The notes under the pieces: generated by a model
What the model saw: the letters and a program-made list of their open reading frames with translations, nothing else
What the model was told of the DNA's origin: nothing
Databases searched by the model: none
NCBI GenBank assembly: GCA_026005075.1
Contig: BPKJ01000007.1
Location: 1 to 64,000 of the forward strand
Origin: Lysobacteraceae bacterium
GTDB taxonomy: Bacteria; Pseudomonadota; Gammaproteobacteria; Xanthomonadales; Xanthomonadaceae
DNA: 64,000 nt
Reading direction: 5' to 3'
Position numbers and translations under genes: made by a program
Shown: in pieces, positions 11,251-20,666 of the stretch
Numbering within the stretch: position 1 is the first letter of the stretch
How the letters are laid out: each line of letters opens with the position of its first letter

Positions 11251-12170
11251 TCGCGCAGCTCGCGGCCGGTGAGATGGAGGAAGACTTCCTGCAGCGTGGG
11301 CGTGTGCACGCTGAGGTCCGTCGCGGCGATGCCCGCCTCGCGCAGGCGCGCGAGCAGGGCCGGCAACTCGGTGACGACGTCCTCCATGGTCGCCGCGAGC
11401 ACGCGGCCGCCGATCTCGCCCTCGAAACCCTCGGGCACGGCGGACAGCGGGCTCGCGCAGTGGATGCGGACCCGCCGCGCCCGGCCGACGGTGCGCTGGA
11501 GCAGGTCCTCGAAGCGGCCCTCGGCCAGCGTCCGGCCGTGGTCCACGATGGCGATCCGGTCGGCCACCTGCTGGGCCTCGTCCAGCTGGTGGGTGGTCAG
11601 CACCAGGGTCGCGCCACGCCGGCGCAGGCCCTCGAGCATGTCCCAGATGCGTTGCCGGCTTTGCGGATCGACGCCGACGGTGGGTTCGTCCAGCAGCACC
11701 ACCTCGGGCTCGTGCAGCACGCTGCAGGCGATGTTCAATCGCCGCTTCATGCCGCCGGAGAAATCACGCACGACCTCGTCGGCCCGTTCGCCAAGGCCGG
11801 TCCAGTCCAGGGCAGCGTCGACGCGCTCGCCGAGCGGCTTGCCGGCCAGCCCGGCGAGCTGCCCGAAGTGGAGGAGGTTCTCGCGTGCGGTGAGCAGCGG
11901 CAGGAGGGCGATGTCCTGCGGCACGATCCCGAGCCGCCGGCGCGCCGCGGGTGCTGCCGGCGTGGAAAGATCGACGCCGAGCAACTCCAGGGTGCCGGCG
12001 TCGGGTCGGACGCGACCCGCGATGGCGCGGACCAGCGTCGTCTTGCCGGCGCCGTTCGGGCCGAGCAGGGCCAGCCACTCGCCGGCGCCGACCTCGAGGT
12101 CGAGTCCGTCCAGCGCCGCGCGGGCGCCGAAGGCTTTGCGGACGCCACGCAGGCGCAGGACCGGTTCCAT
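11247..12170 (-). CDS. ABC transporter ATP-binding protein
   Basis: ATPase partner of the downstream ABC-2 permease, 307 residues. Walker A is [16 protein letters not shown], the signature is [13 protein letters not shown], and Walker B is [14 protein letters not shown], followed by a switch histidine in [13 protein letters not shown]. This is the DrrA/NatA-like subgroup of ABC-2 exporters, with a C-terminal domain of about 80 residues after the core. The ATG at 12170 lies upstream of the divergent DUF4399 gene. The ATPase-permease overlap (11247-11250) marks a two-gene operon. Substrate unknown. Confidence 0.93.
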   Translation of the reverse strand: MEPVLRLRGVRKAFGARAALDGLDLEVGAGEWLALLGPNGAGKTTLVRAIAGRVRPDAGTLELLGVDLSTPAAPAARRRLGIVPQDIALLPLLTARENLLHFGQLAGLAGKPLGERVDAALDWTGLGERADEVVRDFSGGMKRRLNIACSVLHEPEVVLLDEPTVGVDPQSRQRIWDMLEGLRRRGATLVLTTHQLDEAQQVADRIAIVDHGRTLAEGRFEDLLQRTVGRARRVRIHCASPLSAVPEGFEGEIGGRVLAATMEDVVTELPALLARLREAGIAATDLSVHTPTLQEVFLHLTGRELRE

Positions 12171-12266
12171 GGCGGCGATTGTTCCGGGCCCGTCAACGGA
12201 GCGTCAAGCTGGGCTCGTCGCGGCTGCGCTATGATCGGCGAATCCGGATCCCGTGGGAGACTGGCC

Positions 12267-12689
12267 ATGCGCATCCTGCTCGTCGTGCTGATGGGGCTCG
12301 CTTCGCTTTCTGCAACGGCGCAGACAGCGCCGACCCCCGCGCCGGAGGGCGCCAGGCTGTACTTCATCTCGCCCAAGGACGGCGAGACCGTGCGTGGCGA
12401 GGTCAAGGTCCGCTTCGGGCTGAGCGGCATGGGCGTGGCGCCGGCGGGCGTGGCGGTGGAGGGCACCGGCCACCATCACCTGCTCATCGACGTCGAGGAA
12501 CTGCCGCCCCTCGATCGACCGATCCCGGCCGACGAGCACCACGTGCACTTCGGCAAGGGGCAGACCGAGACCGTGCTGCGGCTGGCGCCGGGGCGGCACA
12601 CGCTGCAGCTTCTGCTTGGCGATCACCTGCACCGGCCGCACCAGCCGCCGGTGATCTCGGAGAGGATCACCATCGAGGTCGCCGAGTAG
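12267..12689 (+). CDS. Exported DUF4399 domain protein
   Basis: A 140-residue exported protein. The first ~18 residues are a signal peptide (MRILLVVLMGLASLSATA). The rest fits DUF4399: YFISPKDGETV followed by KVRFGLSGMGVAPAG, then a His-rich stretch GTGHHHLLID and a second HHVHFGKGQTE, ending in LLLGDHLHRPHQPPVIS. The conserved histidines suggest metal binding, but no biochemical role is established for the family to my knowledge. GGGAGA precedes the ATG, and a TATGAT -10-like box lies at 12230-12235. A much longer open frame upstream in this reading frame is antisense to the ABC genes and is not credible. Confidence 0.87.
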   Translation: MRILLVVLMGLASLSATAQTAPTPAPEGARLYFISPKDGETVRGEVKVRFGLSGMGVAPAGVAVEGTGHHHLLIDVEELPPLDRPIPADEHHVHFGKGQTETVLRLAPGRHTLQLLLGDHLHRPHQPPVISERITIEVAE

Positions 12690-12753
12690 GGGTTCCGGCT
12701 TCCGCGCCCGCTCCGGGTAGAATGCGCGGCCCTCCTTCAGCCGCGAGACGCGC

Positions 12754-14157
12754 ATGAGCTGCCGCACCCGCTTCGCTCCCAGTCCGACCGGGTTCCTTCA
12801 CATCGGCGGGGCCCGAACGGCCCTGTATGCCTGGCTCGAGGCCCGGCGTCAGGGCGGCCAGTTCATCCTCAGGATCGAGGACACCGATCGCGAGCGCAGC
12901 ACCAGCGAGGCGGTGCAGGCGATCCTCGACGGCATGGCCTGGCTGGGCCTCGACCACGACGAGGGGCCCTACTACCAGACGCTGCGTCTGCAGCGCTACC
13001 ACGAGGTGGCCGAGGGGCTCCTGCGCGCCGGCAAGGCCTACTACGCCTACGAGAGCAAGGAGGAGATCGAGGCCATGCGCCAGCAGGCCATGGCCGAGGG
13101 GCGCAAGCCGCGGTACAACGGTTTCTACCGCGATCGCAACGAGCCGCGGCGGGAGGACCCCAACCGCGTGCTGCGCTTCAAGAACCCGACCTCGGGCAGC
13201 GTGGTCTGGCACGACGCGGTGAAGGGACGGATCGAGATCAGCAACGAGGAGCTCGACGACCTCGTGCTGATCCGCTCGGACGGCTGGCCGACCTACAACT
13301 TCGCGGTGGTGGTCGACGACCTCGACATGGGCATCACCGACGTGGTGCGTGGCGACGATCATGTCAACAACACGCCCCGTCAGATCAACATCTACGAGGC
13401 GCTGGGCGCGAAGGTGCCACGCTTTGCCCATCTTCCGATGATCCTCGGTGCCGACGGCAGCAAGCTGAGCAAGCGTCATGGCGCGGTCAGCGTGATGCAG
13501 TACCGCGACGATGGCTTCCTGCCGCATGCGCTGCTGAACTACCTTGCCCGGCTGGGCTGGTCCCATGGGGATCAGGAGATCTTCTCCATCGCCGAGCTGA
13601 TCCGCCTGTTCCGGATCGAGGACGTCAACCACGCGCCCTCGCGGTTCGACCTCGAGAAGCTGTCCTGGCTCAACCAGCAGTACCTCAAGAACGACCCGCC
13701 GGAAGAGGTGGCAGGGCACCTCGTCTGGCACCTGCAGCAGCAGGGCTACGACCTCGAGCACGGCCCGCGTCCCGTCGACGTGGTGATCGCTCTGCGCGAG
13801 CGTGCCCGTACCCTCAAGGAGATGGCCGAGAAGGCCGCCGTCTGGTACCGCCCCATCGAGGCCTACGACCCGGCGGCGGTCAAGCGGCACCTCGAGGGTG
13901 CAGCGCCGGTGCTGCGTGCCGTGCACGAGGTGCTTGCGGGGCTTTCGGACTGGTCGCCGGAGGCCATCGACGAGGCGCTGCGAGGGGTGGCCGCCGGGAT
14001 GGGGCTGGGCATGGGCAAGGTGGCGCAGCCGATGCGGGTGGCGATCACCGGAACCCAGGTCTCGCCCTCGATCGACCACACCATCTACCTCGCCGGTCGC
14101 GACGAGGCCTTGCGGCGGATCGACGCGGCACTGGCCAGGGCCGGGGACAGTGCCTGA
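12754..14157 (+). CDS. gltX: Glutamyl-tRNA synthetase
   Basis: Charges tRNA-Glu with glutamate in the cytoplasm. At 467 residues it has the normal bacterial length. The class I HIGH motif is [17 protein letters not shown] near residue 10-25 and the KMSKS loop is [13 protein letters not shown] near residue 240; [10 protein letters not shown] is the standard substrate-binding region. The C-terminal anticodon-binding domain ends in [20 protein letters not shown]. The start is an ATG followed by [17 protein letters not shown] -10-like box lies at 12718-12723. Confidence 0.97.
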   Translation: MSCRTRFAPSPTGFLHIGGARTALYAWLEARRQGGQFILRIEDTDRERSTSEAVQAILDGMAWLGLDHDEGPYYQTLRLQRYHEVAEGLLRAGKAYYAYESKEEIEAMRQQAMAEGRKPRYNGFYRDRNEPRREDPNRVLRFKNPTSGSVVWHDAVKGRIEISNEELDDLVLIRSDGWPTYNFAVVVDDLDMGITDVVRGDDHVNNTPRQINIYEALGAKVPRFAHLPMILGADGSKLSKRHGAVSVMQYRDDGFLPHALLNYLARLGWSHGDQEIFSIAELIRLFRIEDVNHAPSRFDLEKLSWLNQQYLKNDPPEEVAGHLVWHLQQQGYDLEHGPRPVDVVIALRERARTLKEMAEKAAVWYRPIEAYDPAAVKRHLEGAAPVLRAVHEVLAGLSDWSPEAIDEALRGVAAGMGLGMGKVAQPMRVAITGTQVSPSIDHTIYLAGRDEALRRIDAALARAGDSA

Positions 14158-14167
14158 GCGGGCGGGG

Positions 14168-14173
14168 TAAGAT
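14168..14173 (+). promoter_or_regulatory. -10 element (TAAGAT) very close to the zur start
   Basis: TAAGAT matches the -10 consensus at 5 of 6 positions. Its last base is 6 bases before the ATG at 14180, so a transcript from it would start at or next to the start codon and be leaderless. No clear -35 is seen. It may be fortuitous, in which case zur is expressed from the gltX transcript, 22 bases upstream. Confidence 0.35.
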
Positions 14174-14179
14174 CGCCCC

Positions 14180-14665
14180 ATGCGCTCTGCCCGGCAGCCC
14201 TGCACCGCACCGCACGACCACGTGCACGATGCCGATGCCTACGTCGAGGAGGTGGGCCGGGTGTGCCGGCAGCGCGGGCTGCGGCTGACCGATCTGCGCG
14301 CGCGCGTGCTGCGCCTGGTCGCCGAGGAAGGCAAGCCGATCAAGGCCTACGACCTGCTGGAGCGGCTGCGTGCGCAGCAGGGGCCGGTCGCACCGCCGAC
14401 CGTGTACCGGGCCCTCGACTTCCTCCTTGCCGGCGGCTTCATCCACAAGCTGCAATCCATCAACGCCTTCGTCGGCTGCCACCACCCCTGCAGCCGGCAT
14501 CAGGTCCCGTTCCTGATCTGCGACCGCTGCCAGGCGGCGATCGAGCTGGAGGACGAGGAGATCAGTCGTCTGCTGGGCCAGCGTGCCGAGGCGCTCGGCT
14601 TCGAGCCGGCCGGGCAGACCCTGGAAGTCCACGGACTGTGTGCGAGCTGCCGTGCGTCGGGTTGA
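14180..14665 (+). CDS. zur: Fur family repressor, Zur-like
   Basis: A 161-residue Fur-superfamily transcription factor, most like Zur, the zinc-responsive repressor of zinc uptake. The winged-helix part reads LRLTDLRARVLRLVAEEGKPIKAYDLL and PTVYRALDFLLAGGFIHKLQSINAFVGC, a typical Zur recognition-helix region. Two CxxC pairs (CDRC and CASC) form the structural zinc site, and CHHPCSRHQ contributes further ligands. The N-terminus has an extra His-rich stretch (HDHVHDADAY). Zur rather than Fur is chosen because of the INAFVGC segment and the short C-terminal half. The stop lies inside the start region of the next gene. Confidence 0.88.
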   Translation: MRSARQPCTAPHDHVHDADAYVEEVGRVCRQRGLRLTDLRARVLRLVAEEGKPIKAYDLLERLRAQQGPVAPPTVYRALDFLLAGGFIHKLQSINAFVGCHHPCSRHQVPFLICDRCQAAIELEDEEISRLLGQRAEALGFEPAGQTLEVHGLCASCRASG

Positions 14666-15992
14666 GCTGATCGTCCCGCTGCTTTTCCTGTTCGCGGTAC
14701 CGCTCAAGGCGCAGGAGGAGTCGGATGCCCCGACCCGCCCGCTCGGCTCTCCGCCCGAAGTCCGCGTCGAGCCCCTGCCCGAGGTGCCTGCGCCCGCAGC
14801 GCCGCCCAGCCTCGAGGCTACGTCGACGCCGCCCACCGACGCGCAGGCCATGGCGCGTGCGCTCGAGGCCGGGCCGCCGGCCCTGTTGCCCGAGGCCAAT
14901 CCGGCGTCCGCGGCGTTCATCGGCCCTCCTCTCGTTCCGCCGTTCGAGCTGCTCGGGCAGAAGGTGGCGGCGGGTGAGCACCGGGTGCTCGAGTGGAAGG
15001 CGGGGCAGGGCTTTGCCGGTGGCGACACCCTCGTGCCCGTCCACGTCGTCCACGGCTCGCGCCCGGGGCCGGTTCTGTGTCTGACCGCTGCCATCCATGG
15101 CGACGAGATCAATGGCGTGGAGATCGTGCGGCGGACGGTCAACCGGCTCGACGCGGACCGTCTGAGCGGGACGGTGATCGCGGTGCCGATCGTCAACCTG
15201 TTCGGGTTTACACGCGGTTCCCGCTACCTGCCCGACCGCCGCGACCTGAACCGCTACTTCCCGGGCAGCCCCCAGGGCAGCGTCGCCGCGCGCCTTGCCT
15301 ACGGCTTCTTCCAAGCGATCGTCCTTCGCTGCGGCGCACTGGTCGATTTCCACACCGGCTCCTTCGATCGCGACAACCTGCCGCAGGTGCGCGCCGACCT
15401 GCGCCTGCCCGAGGTCCTGCGCTTCGTGCGCGGCTTCGGCTCGCTGCCGGTCCTGCACAGCGCCGGCGCCCGCGGCATGCTGCGGGTGGCCGCGACCCAG
15501 GCCGGAATCCCGGCGGCGACCTTCGAGGTCGGCGCCCCCGGGGTGATCCAGATCGACCAGGTGGAGGTGGCACTGGCGGCCATCGACGCGCTGATGCATC
15601 ACCTTGCGATGATTCCGGACCGGCCGCTCGACGATGAGCCCCAGGCGATCTTCTACGAATCACGCTGGGTCCGCGCGCACGCAGGCGGGGTGCTGGTCGC
15701 GGACGTGTCGCTGGGGCAGCGGGTCGAGGCCGGGCAGCGGCTGGGCCTGATCGTGGATCCACTGCGCAACCGCGAGCAGCCGATCCTCGCGCCGGTTGCC
15801 GGTCGGGTGATCGGCATGGCCCGCAACCAGGTCATGCTGCCCGGTTTCGCCGCCTTCCACATCGGCGAGGCATCCAGCGCCGAGGAGGTGTCCAGCGCTG
15901 CGGCTTCGGGCCGGCTGGAAGAGGACGGCGAGGAGGAGACCGAGGAGGACGGCAGCGAGCGTCGCGACGAGGACTTCGATCTCGATCCGTGA
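14652..15992 (+). CDS. Secreted AstE/aspartoacylase-like zinc carboxypeptidase-fold protein
   Basis: Member of the succinylglutamate desuccinylase/aspartoacylase family (M14-like fold), an amidohydrolase using one zinc ion. Zinc ligands are visible: His and Glu in AAIHGDEINGVEIV, and His in LVDFHTGSFD; the arginine motif is DRRDLNRYFPGS. The N-terminus looks like a signal peptide (RRVELIVPLLFLFAVPLKAQ) followed by a ~80-residue Pro/Ala-rich linker. The C-terminal 40 residues are very acidic (EEDGEEETEEDGSE...). I chose the GTG at 14652, 14 bases inside zur; the GTG at 14640 is possible. Cytoplasmic AstE enzymes lack a signal peptide, so the substrate here is probably an extracytoplasmic N-acyl or peptide compound. 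Overlap with zur suggests co-expression. Confidence 0.85.
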   Translation: MRRVELIVPLLFLFAVPLKAQEESDAPTRPLGSPPEVRVEPLPEVPAPAAPPSLEATSTPPTDAQAMARALEAGPPALLPEANPASAAFIGPPLVPPFELLGQKVAAGEHRVLEWKAGQGFAGGDTLVPVHVVHGSRPGPVLCLTAAIHGDEINGVEIVRRTVNRLDADRLSGTVIAVPIVNLFGFTRGSRYLPDRRDLNRYFPGSPQGSVAARLAYGFFQAIVLRCGALVDFHTGSFDRDNLPQVRADLRLPEVLRFVRGFGSLPVLHSAGARGMLRVAATQAGIPAATFEVGAPGVIQIDQVEVALAAIDALMHHLAMIPDRPLDDEPQAIFYESRWVRAHAGGVLVADVSLGQRVEAGQRLGLIVDPLRNREQPILAPVAGRVIGMARNQVMLPGFAAFHIGEASSAEEVSSAAASGRLEEDGEEETEEDGSERRDEDFDLDP

Positions 15993-16004
15993 CGCGCGCC
16001 GGGC

Positions 16005-16613
16005 TCAGGACGCCCGGCGCAGGCCTGCACGCCAGCGCAGGTCCAGGGCGAGCACCATGCGGCGCAGATCGGCGAGGCTGCCGTCGTTGACGATCACGTC
16101 GGTGGCCACCGCCCAGCGGGCCGCGCGCGAGGCCTGTGCCGCCAGCACGGCCCTTGCCTCGGCAGGGCCGATGCGGTCGCGTTCCATCACGCGGGCGAGC
16201 TGGAGGGCCTCCGGGACGTCGATCAGCAGGATCCGCTCGACCCAGTCGTAGCCCTGCGACTCCACCAGCAGCGGCACGGCCACCAGCACGTAGGGGCCGG
16301 ACGCCGCGAGGCTGCGCGCGCGCAGGACCTCGCGGATGCGCGGGTGGAGAATGCGCTCCAGCTTGCGGCGCGCGTCGGGGTCGTCGAAGACGCGGCGGCG
16401 CAGCGCCCTGCGGTCGAGCCGGCCATCGGGCAGCAGCACCCCCTCGCCAAAGCAGGCACGGATCTCGGCAAGCGCGGGCTGCCCGGGCTCGACCAGCTCG
16501 CGGGCGACGGCGTCGGCGTCGATCAGGGTCCGGCCCAGTTCCTCGAACATCCTCCCGGCCGCCGACTTGCCCGAGGCAATGCCGCCGGTGATCGCGACGA
16601 TGGGCGCACTCAT
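16005..16613 (-). CDS. coaE: Dephospho-CoA kinase
   Basis: Last step of coenzyme A synthesis: phosphorylates the 3'-hydroxyl of dephospho-CoA. At 202 residues it has the normal length. The P-loop is VAITGGIASGKSAAG at the start, followed by LGRTLIDADAVARELV and the LID region HPRIREVLRAR. The ATG at 16613 overlaps the end of pilD by 4 bases. The gene order pilC-pilD-coaE is common in Xanthomonadales and Pseudomonas. Confidence 0.95.
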   Translation of the reverse strand: MSAPIVAITGGIASGKSAAGRMFEELGRTLIDADAVARELVEPGQPALAEIRACFGEGVLLPDGRLDRRALRRRVFDDPDARRKLERILHPRIREVLRARSLAASGPYVLVAVPLLVESQGYDWVERILLIDVPEALQLARVMERDRIGPAEARAVLAAQASRAARWAVATDVIVNDGSLADLRRMVLALDLRWRAGLRRAS

Positions 16614-17474
16614 CCGCCCAGCCAGCGCAGGTAGAGGCCGGGCAGGTCGATGCGGAACACGAGCTCGAGCCAGCCGGCGACGGCGAGGTAGGGCCCGAAC
16701 GGGATCGGGGTGGCGCGATCGCGTCCGCGCAGGGCCAGCCAGAGCGAGCCGATCACCGCACCGCAGATCGACGAGAGCAGGATGATGGACACCAGCGAAC
16801 CCGCCCCGCACCAGGCACCGAGCGCGGCAAGCAGCTTGAAGTCGCCATGGCCCATGCCCTCCTTGCCGGTCAGCAGCCGGAACCCCCAGTACACGCTCCA
16901 CAGGGAAAGGTAGCCCAGCGCGGCACCCAGGATGGCCTGCTGCGGGGACACGAAGACCGTGTCCAGGGAAAGCAGCAGGCCCAGCCAGAGCAGCGGCAGG
17001 GTCAGGGAGTCGGGCAGCAGGGTCGTGCGCAGGTCGATGCCGGCGGCGGCGATCAGCACGCCGGTGAAGGCGAGCGCGGCAAGGGCCTGCGGACCGGCGC
17101 CGAAGCGCCAGACGACGCAGGCGAAGAGCAGGCCGGTCAGCAGCTCGACCAGCGGGTACTGCAGCGAGATCGGCTTGCCGCACGCGCGGCAGCGGCCGCG
17201 CAGGAGCAGGAAGCTCAGCAGCGGCAGGTTCTCCCAGAAGGCCAGCCGGTGCCCGCAGGCCGGGCAGTGCGAGGGCTCGACGACGATGCCGGGTGGCGCG
17301 GGCGCGGGCTCGTCCGCCTGCCCGAGGATGTCCCTGGCCTCCGACTCCCACTGCCACTGCATGCGCGCCGGCAGCCGCAGGATGACGACGTTGAGAAAGC
17401 TGCCGACCAGCAGTCCGAACAGCCCGGCGACGGCGATCAGGAGCCGCCGGGTTGGCGAGCATCGCGTCCGTCAC
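16610..17474 (-). CDS. pilD: Type IV prepilin peptidase/methylase PilD (one frameshift)
   Basis: Inner-membrane aspartyl protease that cleaves the prepilin leader after Gly and N-methylates the new N-terminus. The zinc-binding cytoplasmic loop has two CxxC pairs (HCPACGHRL and CRACGKP). Catalytic aspartates are in AAGIDLRTTLLPD and in GMGHGDFKLLAALG. The frame containing these has no usable start upstream of base 17362. Removing an extra base at about 17444 joins a good N-terminus (MTDAMLANPA from a GTG at 17474 or ATG at 17462) to LLIAVAGLFGLLVGSFLNVVIL, the expected first helix. I therefore treat it as a complete gene with a sequencing error. It sits 6 bases downstream of pilC and overlaps coaE. 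Confidence 0.9.
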
Positions 17475-17480
17475 GCGCGG

Positions 17481-18758
17481 CTACATCGTCGCGGCGAGCT
17501 TGAAGATCGGCAGATACATGCCGATCACCATGCCGCCGACCAGCACGCCGATGATGATCATCACGAAAGGCTCGATCAGGCTGGACAACGCGTCCACCGC
17601 GTTGTTGACCTCCTGCTCGTAGAACTCGGCGACCTTGAACAGCATGGTGTCCAGGGCGCCCGCCTCCTCGCCGATGGCGGTCATCTGGTTGACCATGTGC
17701 GGGAACACCCCGGTCTGGCGCATGGCCATGTTGAGCTGGTAGCCGACCGAGACGTCCTCGCGGACCCGCTTGACCGCATCCGTGTACACCTGGTTGCCGG
17801 TGGCACCGGCCACGGTGTCCAGCGCCTCGACCAGCGGCACGCCGGCCTTGAAGGTGGTGGCGAGGGTGCGCGCATAGCGGGCGATGGCCGCGTTCTTGAC
17901 GATCTCGCCGATCACCGGAACCTTCAGCAGCGTGCGGTCGAGGAAGTGGGCGAAGGCCGGCGAGCGTCGGCGGAGTTCCACCAGCCCCCAGGCGACGGCG
18001 ACCGTGCCGAGCAGCAGGGCCCACCACCATGACTGCATGAACTCCGAGGCCGCCACGATCATCTGCGTGAAGGCGGGCAGCTCGGCCCCGAAGCTGGCAA
18101 AGACGTTCTGGAACTGGGGCACCACGAAGATCAGCAGGATCGCGCTGACGATGATGGCCACCGCGATCACCACGATCGGGTAGAACATCGCCTTCTTGAT
18201 CTTGCCCTTGAGGGCCTCGGCCGCTTCCTTGTAGCTGGCGATGGTGTCGAGCACGGTGTCGAGCACGCCCGCGCTCTCGCCGGCCCGGACCAGGTTGACG
18301 AACAGTCGTCGAAGTACGCGGGGTGGCGCGCCAGCGACTCGGCCAGGGTGGAGCCGCCCTCGAGGTTGGCACGGATGTCGTCCAGAAGCTCCTTCATGCG
18401 CGGGTTGTTCTGGCCGCCGGCAATGATCTCGAAGGCCGTGACCATGGGCACGCCCGACTGCATCATGGTGGCGATCTGGCGCGCGAACACCGCGATGTCC
18501 TTGGGCCGGACCGCGCTGCCCGCCTTGCCGAACAGCGGCTTGGGCTTGGGCTTGACGTTGACCGGGGTGATGCCCTGCTTGCGCAGTTCCGCCTTGAGCA
18601 GGTTGGCGTTCTTGGCCAGGCTCTCGCCCTTCATCACCTGCCCGCGCTTGTCCCGCCCTCCCACACGAAGGGCTGGAGCGGATTGGGGTTGCGACGGCTC
18701 GTCGGGCCTGTGGCCTTGATGGCGGTCTTGGCCTTGCGGCGGTCTTGCTGGCGGCCAT
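17481..18758 (-). CDS. pilC: Type IV pilus platform protein PilC (three frameshifts)
   Basis: Inner-membrane platform (GspF family) that couples the PilB/PilT motors to pilin assembly. The family sequence is present but spread over three frames. The start at 18758 gives MAASKTAA. A missing base at ~18736 leads into NPNPLQPFVWEG. Another at ~18655 leads into RDKRGQVMKGESLAKNANLL and on to LARHPAYFDD. A third at ~18305 returns to LFVNLVRAGESAGVLDTVL and the membrane part (PIVVIAVAIIVSAILLIFVV, FVMIIIGVLVGGMVIGMYLP). Each break is a doubled C (sense strand) reduced to one. The three losses sum to a codon, so start and stop share a frame. Likely functional in the organism. Confidence 0.9.
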   Translation of the reverse strand: MAASKTAARPRPPSRPQARRAVATPIRSSPSCGRAGQARAGDEGREPGQERQPAQGGTAQAGHHPGQRQAQAQAAVRQGGQRGPAQGHRGVRAPDRHHDAVGRAHGHGLRDHCRRPEQPAHEGASGRHPCQPRGRLHPGRVAGAPPRVLRRLFVNLVRAGESAGVLDTVLDTIASYKEAAEALKGKIKKAMFYPIVVIAVAIIVSAILLIFVVPQFQNVFASFGAELPAFTQMIVAASEFMQSWWWALLLGTVAVAWGLVELRRRSPAFAHFLDRTLLKVPVIGEIVKNAAIARYARTLATTFKAGVPLVEALDTVAGATGNQVYTDAVKRVREDVSVGYQLNMAMRQTGVFPHMVNQMTAIGEEAGALDTMLFKVAEFYEQEVNNAVDALSSLIEPFVMIIIGVLVGGMVIGMYLPIFKLAATM

Positions 18759-18761
18759 GGC

Positions 18762-20491
18762 TTAGTCCTTGGTGACGCGATTCATTTCCGCGAGGCTGAT
18801 GATGCCATTGCGGGCCTTGAGCAGGGCAGACTGGCGCAGGTCGCGCACACCCTCGCGCGCCGCCGCCTCCCCGATCTGCAGGGCATTGCCGCCCTGCAGG
18901 ACGATCTTCTGGATCTCCTCGGACATGGGCATGACCTGGTAGATGCCGACCCGGCCCTTGTAGCCCATGTTGCAGCCGTCGCAGCCGACCTGCTCGTAGA
19001 GGGTGATGCCCTCGCGGATCTCCTCCTCGGTGAATCCCTCGGCCAGCAGTGCGGCCTCGGGAAGCTGGATCGGCTTCTTGCAGTCGTGCAGACGGCGGCC
19101 CAGGCGCTGGGCGATGACCAGCGTCACCGCCGAGGTGATGTTGTACGGCGCGATGCCCATGTTCATGAGGCGGGCCACGGTCTGCGGCGCGTCGTTGGTG
19201 TGCAGCGTGGAGAGCACGAGGTGGCCGGTCTGCGCCGCCTTGATCGCGATCTCGGCGGTCTCGAGGTCGCGGATCTCGCCGACCATGATCACGTCCGGGT
19301 CCTGGCGCAGGAAGGAGCGCAGCGCCGCGGCAAAGGTCATGCCGCGCTTGGGTTCATCTGCACCTGGTTGATGCCGGGCACGCGGATCTCGACCGGATCC
19401 TCGGCGGTGGAGATGTTGCGCTCCTCGGTGTTGAGGATGTTGAGTCCGGTGTAGAGCGAGACGGTCTTGCCCGATCCGGTCGGCCCGGTGACCAGGATCA
19501 TGCCGTAGGGCTTGGCGAGGGCGTCGAGGTAGAGCTGCTTCTGGTCCGGCTCGTAGCCGAGCATGTCGATGCCCAGCTTGGCCGCGCTGCCGTCGAGCAT
19601 GCGCAGCACGATCTTCTCGCCGAACAGCGTGGGGCAGGTGCTGACGCGGAAGTCCATCGCGCTGTTCTTGGACAGGTTCAGCTTGATGCGGCCGTCCTGC
19701 GGCACCCGGCGCTCGGCGATGTCGAGCGAGGCCATGACCTTCAGGCGCGAGGCAATGCGCGCGTTGAGCTTGACCGGCGGCTTGGCGACCGTCTGCAGGA
19801 TGCCGTCCAGCCGGTAGCGAACCCGGTACTCGTTCTCGTAGGGCTCGAAGTGGATGTCCGAGGCCTTGCGGCGGATGGCGTCGACGAGGATCTTGTTGAC
19901 GAACCTGACCACCGGCGTGTCGTCGCTGCGGGCATCCACGCCGCCCGCGCTGTCACCGGCCTCGTCCTCCTCGGTCGCGCCCAGCTCGAGATTTTCCAGC
20001 CCCTCGGTGTCACCAAGGGCATCGTCGAGGCTGTCGCTGGCGCTGAGCGCGGCCTCGATGGTCCGGCGCAGTTGCTCTTCGTCGACCAGAATCGGCTCCA
20101 CCGGCATGTTGGCCTGGAACTTGATCTCGTCGAGCGCGCGTGTGTTGGTCGGGTCGGAGATGCCGACGTACAGGCGGTTGCCGCGCCGGAACAGGGGCAG
20201 GGCGCGATGCTGGGTCAAAAGCTTCTCGTCGACCAGCTTGACCGGCAGCTGCTTGACGTCGAGGGCACCGACGTCGAGCAGCGGCACGCCGAACTCCGCC
20301 GAGTTGGCCGCTGCGAGCTGTGCCGTCGTGACCAGCTTCTTCTCGATCAGGTAGAGGTGGATCGGCTTCTTCTCCCGCGCCGCCTCCTCCATGGCCCGCC
20401 GCGCGTCCGGCTCCGGGAGGGCGCCTTCGAGCACCAAGCGGCGCACCACGCCGGTGATCCCCGCCAGGTTGGGCGTCTGCCCTGCGTTCAT
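18762..20491 (-). CDS. pilB: Type IV pilus assembly ATPase PilB (one frameshift)
   Basis: Hexameric ATPase (GspE family) that drives pilus extension. N-terminal GspE_N domains (about residues 1-150) are followed by the ATPase core: [17 protein letters not shown] (Walker A), [20 protein letters not shown] (Asp box), [17 protein letters not shown] (Walker B) and [11 protein letters not shown] (His box). The zinc site is made by CKKP and CDGC. One frame ends after QMNPSAA. Adding a C to the C-run at 19350-19352 restores [20 protein letters not shown] and the rest of the protein, so the break is probably a homopolymer error. pilB is followed by pilC 3 bases later. It diverges from the GT2 gene; a normal pilA neighbour is displaced by the glycan cluster. 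Confidence 0.93.
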
Positions 20492-20666
20492 GCTGTCATT
20501 ACCTGCTGCATGGCCCCCAAGGCCCTGAATCTACACCAAACTGCGACGCTCCGGAACGGCCAGCCCGGGGGCGGCGGCGGGTTTGCCCTGTGACCGGTGG
20601 CTGTGGCTTTGGCGTGGCCCGGTTCTGGAGTACGCTGCCGCATTCCGGAACGAGTCGTGAGACGCA

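Noticed and set aside
9634-12234. An 866-codon plus-strand open frame opposite the ABC transporter genes
   Set aside because: The opposite strand has intact Walker A, signature and Walker B motifs and a permease with membrane helices; the plus frame has no recognisable domain.
17444-19352. Programmed ribosomal frameshifting in pilB, pilC and pilD
   Set aside because: There is no classic slippery heptamer with a downstream structure, shifts occur in both directions, and pilC would need three. Single-base sequencing errors explain all of them.
20550-20652. Direct repeat TCCGGAACG at 20550-20558 and 20644-20652 between pilB and the GT2 gene
   Set aside because: Nine bases of GC-rich sequence repeated once in 100 bases is weak evidence for a regulator site, and the spacing does not match a helical repeat pattern that I can argue for.
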